64,000 bases of DNA from Spirochaetales bacterium (lineage in GTDB: Bacteria; Spirochaetota; Spirochaetia; DSM-2461): contig JAQQAP010000022.1 of the NCBI GenBank assembly GCA_028533045.1, positions 1 through 64,000 of the forward strand, in the 5' to 3' direction. Positions 14,957 through 23,563 of the stretch are shown piece by piece (within the stretch, counting starts at the first letter, position 1; each line of letters opens with the position of its first letter). The notes under the pieces were generated by a model that saw nothing but the letters and a program-made list of their open reading frames with translations, was not told the DNA's origin and made no database searches. A program made the position numbers and the translations under genes.

Positions 14957-16663
14957 TCAGAACTCTACCCGATTCCGCCCTCCATTCTTAGCTTTATACA
15001 TGAGAGAATCGGCCCGTTCCAGAGCTTCCTCTAAGGTTTCATCGTCCCCTAGCTGCACAACACCTATGCTTACCGTCATAGGAGGGATAAGATCATCTCT
15101 TTCGAGGGTAGACCCTTCAAGTCTTAATCGTATTCGTTCCGCTACCTCCCGGGCTTCCACTGCCTCCGTATCAAAAAGCAGCAGAGCAAACTCTTCTCCT
15201 CCCAAACGGGCCAAAATATCGGAATCGCGAATTTCACCCCGGCATAAACCGGCTAAATAGATCAAAGCCTTATCACCACAGCTATGACCGTACTGGTCAT
15301 TAATTCTTTTAAAATGGTCAATATCCAACATAATAACTGCCAAGGGCCGTTTATACCGGTTGTGAACGCACACCTCATGGTTACCCAGTTCAAAAAAACG
15401 ACGCCGATTATTAATTCCGGTCAGTTCATCGGTAAAGGAGAGCTCTCTTAAAGCCTCTGTCTGCCGGGCGACCTCTTTCTCCAAATTCCGGCTTAATTCT
15501 TTGGCCTGAAGATAGGCTTTCCCATAACGCTTCGTAGTGACAATGAAGAGAGAAAAAAATACGTAAAACATCCCCTTCTGTACACCGCTTGTCACCGTAC
15601 CATATCCGGAAATCTGACATATCTCTGCGATTGAATAAGCAAATAGAATCACCGCGCCTATCAGCAGAATCCAGACATCATCCTCTCCTCTTAATACGGC
15701 ACGAAGAATAACCGCCAAAGTAAGAATAAGAATTAAAATGGACAAGGCCTGAAGAAAATAGACGCTTTTACCTAAAGCCCTAAAGGGAAGGAAAAGGGAA
15801 TATAAAGCCATAAACAATGTGAAAATAAAGAGCCCTTTTAAGAGAGAAACAAAAATGATCTTCTTTAAGCCAAGAACCTTAATCAAAACATGGGTAAGAA
15901 TGCTAATCCCCAAATAAAGAAAGAAATACCCTAACCTGTTGGATAAGCCCAGGGAAAAAGTGGGAATAAGCAATTTAATAATATGTTCCCCTTCCATAAG
16001 ACCTCTTAAAGCAAAACAGAGAGCCCCCAAGCTCAAATAGAGAAAGGAAACATCGGCATACTTCAGAAGAAATAGAAAAAGGTTATAGAAAAATATAAAA
16101 AACAGAAAGGTAATGATAACAACGGATAATATGATTTGTCTGTTCTTATACTGTAATAAATCATTAAAAGAACCATAGAGAAGGGGATAGCAAAATCCGC
16201 CCTTGCGACTAAAGTCATTTTGAAGTTCAAAATCCAATATAACGGTGGAACCGCGATCAAGAAGAATCAAAGGCTTCCTAAAAAGACCTACATCAAAATC
16301 CCCGCCACCAGTGTTATAGAGAACCCGATCGCCGGTAGTGACTCTTATTCTTTGTTGTAATTCAGGCAAATAGATAGCCATGTCTTCATCTTCGGGAGTT
16401 TGAAGAGTAAGGGAGTAGTACCCCTTTCCGTAAACATATCCTGTCTTATCCTGCCAACCGGCGGGTACAGTAAGGGGGGAATAAACACGTTGATTAGTAC
16501 TAAATAACCACTCCCCTCCTATCTGATGTACTCCGGAAGTAGCCTTCTTACTCAAATCCAGATAACCGGAACTGGCATGAAAGGACTCGGCTCCTAAAGT
16601 TTGTAGGAGTAAAAAGAGCAGGAAAAACCCTATTTTGATCTTTTTCGGAACGGTTAGTTGCAT
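14957..16663 (-). CDS. 7TM-DISM receptor diguanylate cyclase (GGDEF), copy 2
   Basis: 568 aa, same architecture and clear paralogue of the 13221-14921 product. Signal peptide about 1-26; DISM domain about 30-180 (GGEWLFSTNQRVYSPLTVPAGWQ is split here as GGEWLF and VPAGWQDKTGYVYGKGYYSL); seven hydrophobic segments about 185-380; GGDEF domain with LTGINNRRRFFE, DIDHFKRINDQYGHSCGD, I-site RDSD and catalytic RLGGEEF. The sensor halves differ more than the GGDEF halves, suggesting duplication followed by change of ligand. No Shine-Dalgarno precedes the ATG. Confidence 0.92.
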   Translation of the reverse strand: MQLTVPKKIKIGFFLLFLLLQTLGAESFHASSGYLDLSKKATSGVHQIGGEWLFSTNQRVYSPLTVPAGWQDKTGYVYGKGYYSLTLQTPEDEDMAIYLPELQQRIRVTTGDRVLYNTGGGDFDVGLFRKPLILLDRGSTVILDFELQNDFSRKGGFCYPLLYGSFNDLLQYKNRQIILSVVIITFLFFIFFYNLFLFLLKYADVSFLYLSLGALCFALRGLMEGEHIIKLLIPTFSLGLSNRLGYFFLYLGISILTHVLIKVLGLKKIIFVSLLKGLFIFTLFMALYSLFLPFRALGKSVYFLQALSILILILTLAVILRAVLRGEDDVWILLIGAVILFAYSIAEICQISGYGTVTSGVQKGMFYVFFSLFIVTTKRYGKAYLQAKELSRNLEKEVARQTEALRELSFTDELTGINNRRRFFELGNHEVCVHNRYKRPLAVIMLDIDHFKRINDQYGHSCGDKALIYLAGLCRGEIRDSDILARLGGEEFALLLFDTEAVEAREVAERIRLRLEGSTLERDDLIPPMTVSIGVVQLGDDETLEEALERADSLMYKAKNGGRNRVEF

Positions 16664-16682
16664 ATGGCAACAAACTTACACT

Positions 16683-16709
16683 AAAAAAAGCCGCTTCTTC
16701 AAGCGGCTT
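16683..16709 (-). terminator. Terminator of the grpE-dnaK-dnaJ operon
   Basis: Nine-base perfect stem (AAGCCGCTT / AAGCGGCTT) with a four-base loop, followed on the minus strand by a T run; 22 bases after the dnaJ stop. Confidence 0.9.
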
Positions 16710-16731
16710 CATTAATAAATTTAATTTTAGT

Positions 16732-17862
16732 TTACATTCGCCTTAATTGATCCAATGTATAGGGCTTAGGCTCGGCACTCTCACCGTGGGCCTCGGCAAA
16801 ATCCTTGAGCATGTTCTTCTCCTTGCTGTTAAGCTTGGTGGGAACTTCCACAAAGATTTTCACATACATATCGCCTTTCCGGCCTCCCCCGTGAAGAAGA
16901 GGAACACCCTCTCCCTTTATACGAAGGATTTTGCCATTCTGCGTTCCCGCAGCAATCTTAAGCTTAATCTTCTTGTCATCCAGGGTGCGCACGAAAATTT
17001 CCGTACCCAACGCCGCCTGGGGAAAGGAGATGGGAACCACACAGTAAAGGTCGTACTCATCCCTTTCGAAATGGGGATGGGGCTTCACATCGATATAGAC
17101 GTAAAGATCCCCGGGAACACCGCCCTTCTGGGGGGCGTTACCCTGTCCGTCCAGACGAATCCTCTTACCCCCGTCGATACCAGCGGGAATGGTCACCTTA
17201 ACCTTCTGGCTCTTGCGCACCACCCCGCTTCCGCGACAGTCACTACAGGGATTCTCGATTATCGTCCCTTCCCCATTACAGGCAGAACAGGGCGAGGCTA
17301 TGCTAAAAAATCCCGAGCTCCGCCGTACCTGACCGGTACCGCCGCAGGAAGGACAGGTTTTCGTACCGCTTCCTTCCTTGGCTCCGCTTCCGTGACAGGA
17401 GGGACAAGCCGCCTGACGGTGATACTCAATCTCTTTCTTTACACCGTAAACGGCTTCGGAAAAGTCTATGCGCAGGTCATAGCGCAAATCCTGCCCGCGG
17501 TTGGCTCTTCGGCCGCCCCGGGCATGACCGCCCATTCCGCCTCCTCCGAAAAAGGAGTCGAAAATGGAAGAGAAATCCCCAAAAATATCCTCGAAACCGG
17601 AGAACGCCTGAGAGTTGAAGGAGGGACCGCCCATGCCGTCCACTCCGGCAAAGCCGAACTGGTCATAGGCCTGTCTCTTCTTCTCATCGGAAAGAACCTC
17701 GTAAGCCTCGGTGGCCTCCTTAAACTTCTTTTCCGCCTCTTCGTTCCCCTGGTTTTTATCGGGGTGGTATTTAATGGCCAGCTTTCGGTAGGCCTTTTTT
17801 ATCCCGTCCGGCTGGGCCGATTTATCGACCCCCAGGACTTCGTAATAGTCTCTTTTGGCCAC
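16732..17862 (-). CDS. dnaJ: Chaperone DnaJ (Hsp40)
   Basis: Co-chaperone that stimulates DnaK ATPase and delivers clients. 376 aa, full length. J domain 1-70 with [10 protein letters not shown]; a Gly/Phe-rich stretch about 75-125 ([19 protein letters not shown] is rich in both); four zinc-binding repeats ([32 protein letters not shown]) about 150-225; and two C-terminal client-binding domains. It starts at GTG, separated from the dnaK stop by four bases, with only a weak ribosome site, so it is probably translated by coupling to dnaK. Confidence 0.97.
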   Translation of the reverse strand: MAKRDYYEVLGVDKSAQPDGIKKAYRKLAIKYHPDKNQGNEEAEKKFKEATEAYEVLSDEKKRQAYDQFGFAGVDGMGGPSFNSQAFSGFEDIFGDFSSIFDSFFGGGGMGGHARGGRRANRGQDLRYDLRIDFSEAVYGVKKEIEYHRQAACPSCHGSGAKEGSGTKTCPSCGGTGQVRRSSGFFSIASPCSACNGEGTIIENPCSDCRGSGVVRKSQKVKVTIPAGIDGGKRIRLDGQGNAPQKGGVPGDLYVYIDVKPHPHFERDEYDLYCVVPISFPQAALGTEIFVRTLDDKKIKLKIAAGTQNGKILRIKGEGVPLLHGGGRKGDMYVKIFVEVPTKLNSKEKNMLKDFAEAHGESAEPKPYTLDQLRRM

Positions 17863-17866
17863 CGAT

Positions 17867-19810
17867 TTACTCGTCCACTACTTCGTAGTCGGCGTCCTCG
17901 GCGGAGTCATCACCGGAGGGCTGGCCGCCCATGTCCGCACCGGCAGCGCCCATGTCAGGTCCGGGACCGGCACCCATATCGGGACCCGCACCGGCTCCCT
18001 GCTCGGCAGCCTGCTGCTTGTATACTTCTTCGGCCAGCTTGTAGGAAGCCTGCTTAAGCTCTTCGTTCTTCGCCTTGATCTCTTCCAGGTTGCCCCCTTC
18101 GAGCGCGGTCTTGAGAGCTGCGATAGCCGCTTCGATCTTGGCTTTTTCGTCGGCATCGATCTTGTCACCCAGATCGGTCATGGACTTCTCGGTCTGGTAG
18201 ATCATGCTATCCGCTTCGTTGGTAACTTCCGCCTTTTCACGGATTTCCTTATCCGCATCGGCATTGGCTTCCGCTTCACGAACCATCTTGTCGATTTCGT
18301 CCTCGGAGAGACCGGAGGAGGATTCGATTCGGATCTTCTGTTCCTTACCGGTACCCATATCCTTGGCGGATACGTGTACGATACCGTTCGCATCGATATC
18401 GAAGGTTACCTCAATCTGGGGAACGCCGCGGGGTGCGGGGGGGATTCCCACCAGGTCAAAGTTACCCAGAACTCGGTTGTCCTTGGCCATTTCTCTTTCA
18501 CCCTGGAGAACCTTGATGGATACGGCGTTCTGGTTGTCCGCCGCCGTAGAGAACACCTGGCTCTTCTTGGTGGGAATAGTGGTATTTCTTTCGATAAGTC
18601 TGGTTGTAACACCACCAAGAGTTTCGATACCCAAAGAAAGGGGAGTAACGTCCAGAAGAAGGATGTCGTTAACATCACCGCCCAGTACACCACCCTGAAT
18701 GGCGGCACCCATGGCAACAACTTCATCGGGGTTAACACCCTTGTGGGGCTCCTTACCGAAAATCTGCTTAACAATGTCCTGTACCGCGGGGATTCGGGTA
18801 GAACCACCAACGAGGATTACTTCGTCAATATCGGAAGCGGAGTAGCCCGCATCCTTAAGAGCCTTTTCACAGGGGATTCGGGTTCTTTCTACCAAAGAAG
18901 AAGCCATCTGCTCAAACTTGGCACGGGTCAGGTTGTACTGAAGGTGCTTGGGTCCGGAAGCGTCGGCAGTGATAAAGGGCAGGTTAATGTCGCTTGCCTG
19001 AGTACTGGAAAGCTCTTTCTTGGCCTTTTCCGCCGCTTCCTTAAGTCTCTGGAGCGCCATTCTGTCCTGGGCCAGGTCGATTCCCTGGTCGGCCTTAAAG
19101 CTTTCTACCAGCCAATCGATGATTACGTGGTCAAAGTTGTCTCCCCCCAGGTGAGTATCACCGTTGGTAGACTTAACTTCGAAAACACCGTCGCCCAGCT
19201 CGAGGATGGAGATATCGAAAGTACCGCCCCCCAAGTCGTATACGGCGATCTTGTGATCGTTCTGTTCCTTACCGAAACCATAGGAAAGAGCCGCCGCGGT
19301 GGGCTCGTTTACAATTCTCTTAACATCGAGACCGGCAATCTTACCGGCATCTTTGGTAGCCTGTCTCTGGGCATCGTTAAAGTAGGCCGGAACGGTAACA
19401 ACCGCTTCGGTTACGCTTTCGCCCAGGTAGTCTTCGGCGGTCTTCTTCATTTTCTGAAGAACCGCAGCGGAGATTTCCGGGGGAGAGTACTGCTTACCCC
19501 GGGCATCCACGCGGATGTCACCGGAAGCGCCCTTCTCTACCTGGTAGGGAATCATGCTGGTTTCTTCATTTACTTCGTCAAAACGACGACCCATAAATCT
19601 CTTGATGGAAAAGATAGTGTTTTCCGGGTTGGTAACCATCTGGTTCTTGGCAGGCTGTCCCACAAGACGCTCGCCCTTCTCGGTATACGCGATAATAGAA
19701 GGAGTCGTTCTCTGACCCTCTTCGTTCTGAATAACCTGAGGCTCACCGCCTTCCATAACGGCTACACAGGAGTTTGTCGTTCCCAAGTCAATACCAATAA
19801 TCTTACCCAT
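17867..19810 (-). CDS. dnaK: Chaperone DnaK (Hsp70)
   Basis: ATP-driven protein-folding chaperone, 647 aa. The ATPase domain opens with [19 protein letters not shown] and contains [50 protein letters not shown] and [14 protein letters not shown]. The linker ([17 protein letters not shown]) leads to the substrate-binding domain, and the C-terminus ends in a Gly/Ala/Pro-rich tail with the acidic terminus typical of bacterial DnaK (ending DYEVVDE). GAGGAGA precedes the ATG. It lies between grpE and dnaJ in the standard order. Confidence 0.98.
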   Translation of the reverse strand: MGKIIGIDLGTTNSCVAVMEGGEPQVIQNEEGQRTTPSIIAYTEKGERLVGQPAKNQMVTNPENTIFSIKRFMGRRFDEVNEETSMIPYQVEKGASGDIRVDARGKQYSPPEISAAVLQKMKKTAEDYLGESVTEAVVTVPAYFNDAQRQATKDAGKIAGLDVKRIVNEPTAAALSYGFGKEQNDHKIAVYDLGGGTFDISILELGDGVFEVKSTNGDTHLGGDNFDHVIIDWLVESFKADQGIDLAQDRMALQRLKEAAEKAKKELSSTQASDINLPFITADASGPKHLQYNLTRAKFEQMASSLVERTRIPCEKALKDAGYSASDIDEVILVGGSTRIPAVQDIVKQIFGKEPHKGVNPDEVVAMGAAIQGGVLGGDVNDILLLDVTPLSLGIETLGGVTTRLIERNTTIPTKKSQVFSTAADNQNAVSIKVLQGEREMAKDNRVLGNFDLVGIPPAPRGVPQIEVTFDIDANGIVHVSAKDMGTGKEQKIRIESSSGLSEDEIDKMVREAEANADADKEIREKAEVTNEADSMIYQTEKSMTDLGDKIDADEKAKIEAAIAALKTALEGGNLEEIKAKNEELKQASYKLAEEVYKQQAAEQGAGAGPDMGAGPGPDMGAAGADMGGQPSGDDSAEDADYEVVDE

Positions 19811-19824
19811 TTGCTAAGTCTCCT

Positions 19825-20457
19825 CTATGCGTCAGCCGCTTCATCTGCGGCGCTATTATTTTCTTCATCTCCGGCGGCCTCTGCCGCAGGCTTGCCCACT
19901 TTTACCTTGGCCGGTCTTAAAACACGGTCGTGAAGCAGGTATCCGGTCTGGTAAATCTCCATAACCGTGGGAACCGTAACGTCCCCGTTCTCTTCCATCA
20001 TCAGAGCTTCGTGGCAGTTAGGATCGTACTCCTCACCGCTGTCGGTCATCTTCGTCAGATTATACTTGGACGAAAGCATGTTGGTGAACTGCTGCTCGAT
20101 CATGGAAATACCGTCATAAAAGGAATCAAAATCCTTCGAATCATTCGAAGCATTCAAAGCCCTCTCAAAGTTATCGATAACCTCAATCAGATCCTTGAGA
20201 ATCTCCTGGTTACCGAACTTCACCGTGTCCTGTTTTTCCCGGAGCATTCTCTTGCGGTAATTCTCAAAATCAGCAGTTTTTCTCAAAAGCTGATCCTTCA
20301 AACTGCCGTTTTCGTCCTTGAGAGTGTTCAATTCCTCTTCCATGGAATCCTCAACTTCACAAAAATCGTCTTCCCCAACTTCGGAAGACACATTTTCCTC
20401 TAAACCTTCCGGGGAAGCATCCTTGATCTCTTCCTGCTCGGGGGCTTCTTTCGCCAT
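19825..20457 (-). CDS. grpE: Nucleotide exchange factor GrpE
   Basis: Exchanges ADP for ATP on DnaK. 210 aa: a long acidic N-terminal region about 1-55, coiled coil about 60-110 (LKDENGSLKDQLLRKTADFENYRKRM is the typical start of the GrpE domain) and a beta-wing carrying DPNCHEALMM and a C-terminal TGYLLHDRVLRPAKVKV. The ATG at 20457 is preferred over an upstream one because GAGG sits five bases before it. First gene of grpE-dnaK-dnaJ; no hrcA precedes it. Confidence 0.95.
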   Translation of the reverse strand: MAKEAPEQEEIKDASPEGLEENVSSEVGEDDFCEVEDSMEEELNTLKDENGSLKDQLLRKTADFENYRKRMLREKQDTVKFGNQEILKDLIEVIDNFERALNASNDSKDFDSFYDGISMIEQQFTNMLSSKYNLTKMTDSGEEYDPNCHEALMMEENGDVTVPTVMEIYQTGYLLHDRVLRPAKVKVGKPAAEAAGDEENNSAADEAADA

Positions 20458-20488
20458 ATAAACCTCATGATGCATTTTGTTTTCACAT

Positions 20489-20517
20489 AAAATACTAAGC
20501 CGAATTAAAAAGGTCAA
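20489..20517 (-). promoter_or_regulatory. grpE operon promoter
   Basis: TTGACC (20512-20517), 17-base spacer, TATTTT (20489-20494) on the minus strand. No CIRCE-type inverted repeat (TTAGCACTC...GAGTGCTAA) is present between this promoter and grpE, so HrcA control is not supported here. Confidence 0.65.
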
Positions 20518-20544
20518 GTTTTTTGTACAAAAGGAGAGAATTCT

Positions 20545-20690
20545 TGGGCGGGCGTGTCCCCTGCGGGGCCATGCTGTCCGCTAAACTCCTCAAGGCGGGC
20601 CCGGCTTCGCCCGCCTCCGGGTCGCTCACGGTCTTCCTCCGTCAGCCCTACGCTCCCCCCGCCCCTGCGGGGTACCGCTCCCATCATTCA
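20545..20690. repeat. GC-rich structured intergenic element, copy 2
   Basis: The 312 bases between grpE and the DUF4301 gene hold the grpE promoter and this GC-rich block. It starts near TTGGGCGGGCGTG, has two CCCCTGCGGGG palindromes at its ends, a central hairpin GGCGGGC...GCCCGCC, the phrase GCTGTCCGCT, and ends CCGCTCCCATCATTCACGC. Build and phrases match the element at 4346-4515. It encodes no plausible protein. Confidence 0.6.
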
Positions 20691-20769
20691 CGCTTTTTTC
20701 GCCCATTTAACATATTCCTTACGGGATTAATACAGAACCTTATGATATAGTTATGCCGGGAGATAGGTT

Positions 20770-22236
20770 ATGTTAAATGAAAAAGACTTAGAAATGCTTA
20801 ATAAGATAGGAATGGGGGAAAAGGAATTTTCCCTCCTCGTAGAAACCCTTCGCCAGGGAGCCGAACCGGCGGACCTCGTTCGCCCCGCCATTGTGGACGA
20901 CGGCATCCTCAAGCTGAGCGACAGCCAGGCGGAAGAACTGGAAAAGATGTGGGAAACGGAAAAAGACGACTTCACATCGGAAAAGTTCGTTCCCGCCTCC
21001 GGGGCAGCCACCCGTATGTTCAAGGACTTCTTTGCCTACCTGGATAACAATACCGAATCGTCCAGCGTCCATAAGTTCTTCGACTACCTGGAAGACTTCG
21101 CCTTCTACCCGGACCTGGGCATCAAAGGGGAACCGGAAAAGGACGAAGAGAAATGGGCCCTCCTGAGCTTCCTCTTAGGTAAGGAAGGCTGGAACTGGGG
21201 CGCCCTGCCCAAGGGAATGCTCCCCTTTCACCGGGAAGAGGGCCGTTCCATCACCCCCTTCGAAGAACATTTACGGGAAGGCGCCCTTTGCGCCGCCAAC
21301 GGAGAGGTAAATATTCACTTCACCGTCTCCCCCCAGCATCAGGAGCTTTTTAGCAAAAAGCAGGAGGAGATCGTTCCCTTATTGGAGGAGAAATACGGGG
21401 TAAAATACAACCTCACCTACTCCTTCCAGGAAGAGGGAACCAACACCCCCGCCCTGGATGGGGAAGGAAACCTTTTCCGAAAAGACGACGGCTCTCTTCT
21501 CATGCGCCCCGGCGGCCACGGTTCGCTCATCCGCAACCTGGATAAGTCGGACAAGGATATCGTATTCCTCAAAAACATAGACAACGTGGGATGCGGCTCC
21601 TACCGGGAGCTCTCCGCCCGCTGGTTCCGCATCTTCGGCGCCCTCCTTATAAAGGCCCGCCAGGAACTGTGCGAAGCGGAAGAAAACCTGCGCAACAACC
21701 CGGACGACGAAACCCACGCGGCCGCGCGAAAAATCCTCACCCGCTGGGGCGGCATAGACTCCTGCGGCCAGGAAGACACCCGCACCCTCCTCAAGCGCCT
21801 CAACCGCCCGGTACGCATCTGCGGCATGGTAAGAAACGACGGCGATACGGGAGGCGGCCCCTTCTGGATTATCGACGGCAAGGGCAACTGCTCCCTTCAG
21901 GTCGTGGAGTCGGCCCAAATAGACAAGAGCCGGGAAGGAACGGAAGAAAAGCTCAAGGGTATCACCCACTTTAACCCGGTTTTCATCGCCTGTTCCCCCA
22001 AGAACTGCAGCGGAGAAAAGCTGAACCTGGAAGAGTACGTAGACCGGAGCGCCGTGTTTACCGTGGAAAAATCCCTCAACGGAAAACCCCTCAAGGCATT
22101 GGAACACCCGGGACTCTGGAATGGCTCCATGGCCTTTTGGAATACCACCTTCGTGGAAATCCCTCTCAAGTGCTTCAATCCGGTAAAAAGTCTCCCGGAC
22201 CTCTTAAATAAAGCCCATCTTCCCGAAAAAAAGTAG
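20770..22236 (+). CDS. DUF4301 family protein
   Basis: 488-aa cytoplasmic protein of unknown function. The segment KFVPASGAATRMFKDFFAYLD (split here: PASGAATRMFK near residue 76) is the hallmark of DUF4301, followed by LPKGMLPFH and a long alpha/beta C-terminal part with LMRPGGHGSLIRNLD, VGCGSYREL and GGGPFWIIDGKGNCSLQVVES. The PASGAATRM and RPGGHGSL phrases look like phosphate- or nucleotide-binding loops, which fits a nucleotidyltransferase-like fold, but that is inference. GGGAGAT lies before the ATG. It stands alone, so context gives no pathway. Confidence 0.8.
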   Translation: MLNEKDLEMLNKIGMGEKEFSLLVETLRQGAEPADLVRPAIVDDGILKLSDSQAEELEKMWETEKDDFTSEKFVPASGAATRMFKDFFAYLDNNTESSSVHKFFDYLEDFAFYPDLGIKGEPEKDEEKWALLSFLLGKEGWNWGALPKGMLPFHREEGRSITPFEEHLREGALCAANGEVNIHFTVSPQHQELFSKKQEEIVPLLEEKYGVKYNLTYSFQEEGTNTPALDGEGNLFRKDDGSLLMRPGGHGSLIRNLDKSDKDIVFLKNIDNVGCGSYRELSARWFRIFGALLIKARQELCEAEENLRNNPDDETHAAARKILTRWGGIDSCGQEDTRTLLKRLNRPVRICGMVRNDGDTGGGPFWIIDGKGNCSLQVVESAQIDKSREGTEEKLKGITHFNPVFIACSPKNCSGEKLNLEEYVDRSAVFTVEKSLNGKPLKALEHPGLWNGSMAFWNTTFVEIPLKCFNPVKSLPDLLNKAHLPEKK

Positions 22237-22244
22237 GGAAAGGC

Positions 22245-22273
22245 TTGTTTTAGGTGTTGGGAACTGTTACGAT
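22245..22273 (+). promoter_or_regulatory. Promoter of the 104-aa coiled-coil gene
   Basis: TTGTTT (22245-22250), 17-base spacer, TACGAT (22268-22273), nine bases to the ATG at 22283. The transcript would have a leader of at most a few bases and there is no Shine-Dalgarno. Confidence 0.45.
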
Positions 22274-22282
22274 TGTAAGATA

Positions 22283-22597
22283 ATGGTAAAGAAAGTCTTA
22301 ATTAACGGTCATATGGATACCCTTTTGGTGTTATCCGACGAGAGTGAGCTTTTCTCGGTAAATCCCTACCTGGATGCTTTGAACGAACAGGAAGAACGTA
22401 TCGAAGCACTGGAAAGGCAAAATAAGGAACTCATGGAACAGGGAGACATGCTTATTAACCTGGTAAGCACCACCCTGGAAGCCAGAAGCTCCGCCGAAGA
22501 AGCCCTGGAGTCGCTCAAAGATATTGAATCCTTTCTCATGGCCCTCGACGAAGAGCTCAGTGAAGAACAGGAACCGGCGACGGAAGAACAGCAGTAA
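22283..22597 (+). CDS. Small acidic coiled-coil protein of unknown function
   Basis: 104 aa, not recognised. Residues 1-28 form a short beta-rich head (KKVLINGHMDTLLVLSD). Residues about 32-95 are a continuous heptad-patterned helix (LNEQEERIEALERQNKELME, then ARSSAEEALESLKDIESFL). The tail is a string of Glu and Gln. No signal peptide, so cytoplasmic. It would be a dimeric coiled coil. It is followed by a strong terminator, so it is a monocistronic unit. Confidence 0.65.
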   Translation: MVKKVLINGHMDTLLVLSDESELFSVNPYLDALNEQEERIEALERQNKELMEQGDMLINLVSTTLEARSSAEEALESLKDIESFLMALDEELSEEQEPATEEQQ

Positions 22598-22615
22598 AAT
22601 AATCTTGATGCAAAT

Positions 22616-22653
22616 AAAAAAGAGGCAGACCCTGCGGGGAATGCCTCTTTTTT
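22616..22653 (+). terminator. Bidirectional-looking terminator
   Basis: Stem AAAAAAGAGGCA / TGCCTCTTTTTT with a GC-rich loop and a T run, 18 bases after the coiled-coil gene. The A-tract on the left arm means it could also work on the minus strand. Confidence 0.85.
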
Positions 22654-22694
22654 TGTGCTATTATATTTCCCGCAGCACTTTTCCGGGAGAAACG

Positions 22695-23549
22695 ATGAAC
22701 CGAATTCTCAAGCTCTACACAGAAGAAAATCTGGGTAAGGTTACCACCCGCATAATAGAATCATATCGTAATAATAATCGGTCCGAACTAAACGAGCTGG
22801 CCCGGGGAGCCGGTTTGAACCCGGATGACTATCGGGACAACAGGGGGAAGCTATTCAAGCGGCTCGTCGTCTCCTTCCACCCGGATCGGCTCGCCCGATT
22901 CCATAGGATGATACGCCGTTACGGAGAATCCAATAACAAAGAAGCCCTGGAAAGAATGGAAAAGAAAATCTCCCTCGCATTCAAGGATTACTCTCCTCCC
23001 CCGGAGATATGGGAAACTACTTATGCCACGGATGAAGAGATCATCCGCAGCGCCGAAGACAGCTGGGATAAGTACGAGGAAGGCCTCTCTCTAAGGGAAG
23101 AAAGCGCGGAGGACTGGGGGTTTATTGAAGCGGTAAAAAATATGATGTACGGAAATCTTTTCTCCGACTTCCTCCCCAAGGATCTTCTCTATCTGGAAGG
23201 GATGCTGAACTTGGCCGATAGGGATATTGAAGATTTAACCGGCCTGGAATACTGCCGTAATCTGACCGGCCTGAACCTGGAGGGGAATCGTATTGATAAG
23301 CTTGACCGGCTCGAAAATCTCCCCTACCTCACAACCCTCTACCTGGCCGGGAACCGGATAGATGAGATCTCTTCCCTCGGCAGATTAACCGGTCTCAAAA
23401 CGGTAGACCTGGCCTTCAATGAAGTGGAAGACATCGCCCCTCTCTTGAATCTGCCCGATCTTGAATATGTGAACCTGATGGGAAATCCCCTCAAAGATTC
23501 AGAAGCCCTCAGCAGCTTAAGCAAGCGATGCCTGCTCATTCGTGACTGA
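22695..23549 (+). CDS. J-domain-like / leucine-rich-repeat protein
   Basis: 284 aa. Residues about 1-105 are helical and contain LFKRLVVSFHPDRLARFHR, which looks like helix II and the HPD loop of a J domain (compare the [15 protein letters not shown] of the DnaJ here), although helix I is divergent. Residues about 165-275 are SDS22/internalin-like leucine-rich repeats (NLTGLNLEGNRIDKLDRLE, YLTTLYLAGNRIDEISSLG, GLKTVDLAFNEVEDIAPLL). No signal peptide. The start at 22695 follows GGGAGA. A J-like HPD module joined to LRRs suggests an adaptor that brings a bound partner to an Hsp70, but that is inference; the HPD could be coincidental. Confidence 0.6.
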   Translation: MNRILKLYTEENLGKVTTRIIESYRNNNRSELNELARGAGLNPDDYRDNRGKLFKRLVVSFHPDRLARFHRMIRRYGESNNKEALERMEKKISLAFKDYSPPPEIWETTYATDEEIIRSAEDSWDKYEEGLSLREESAEDWGFIEAVKNMMYGNLFSDFLPKDLLYLEGMLNLADRDIEDLTGLEYCRNLTGLNLEGNRIDKLDRLENLPYLTTLYLAGNRIDEISSLGRLTGLKTVDLAFNEVEDIAPLLNLPDLEYVNLMGNPLKDSEALSSLSKRCLLIRD

Positions 23550-23563
23550 GGGCCCCATCAGCC

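Noticed and set aside
17855..19933. Long open frame antisense to dnaK (692 codons, plus strand)
   Set aside because: It is the mirror of a highly expressed, codon-biased dnaK gene; the translated sequence is low-complexity and has no ribosome site or family match.
20458..20520. CIRCE heat-shock operator before grpE
   Set aside because: No TTAGCACTC/GAGTGCTAA-like repeat was found in the region.
22524..22694. 57-residue upstream extension of the J-like/LRR protein
   Set aside because: It would begin inside the preceding gene and run through a strong terminator; GGGAGA before the ATG at 22695 marks the real start.
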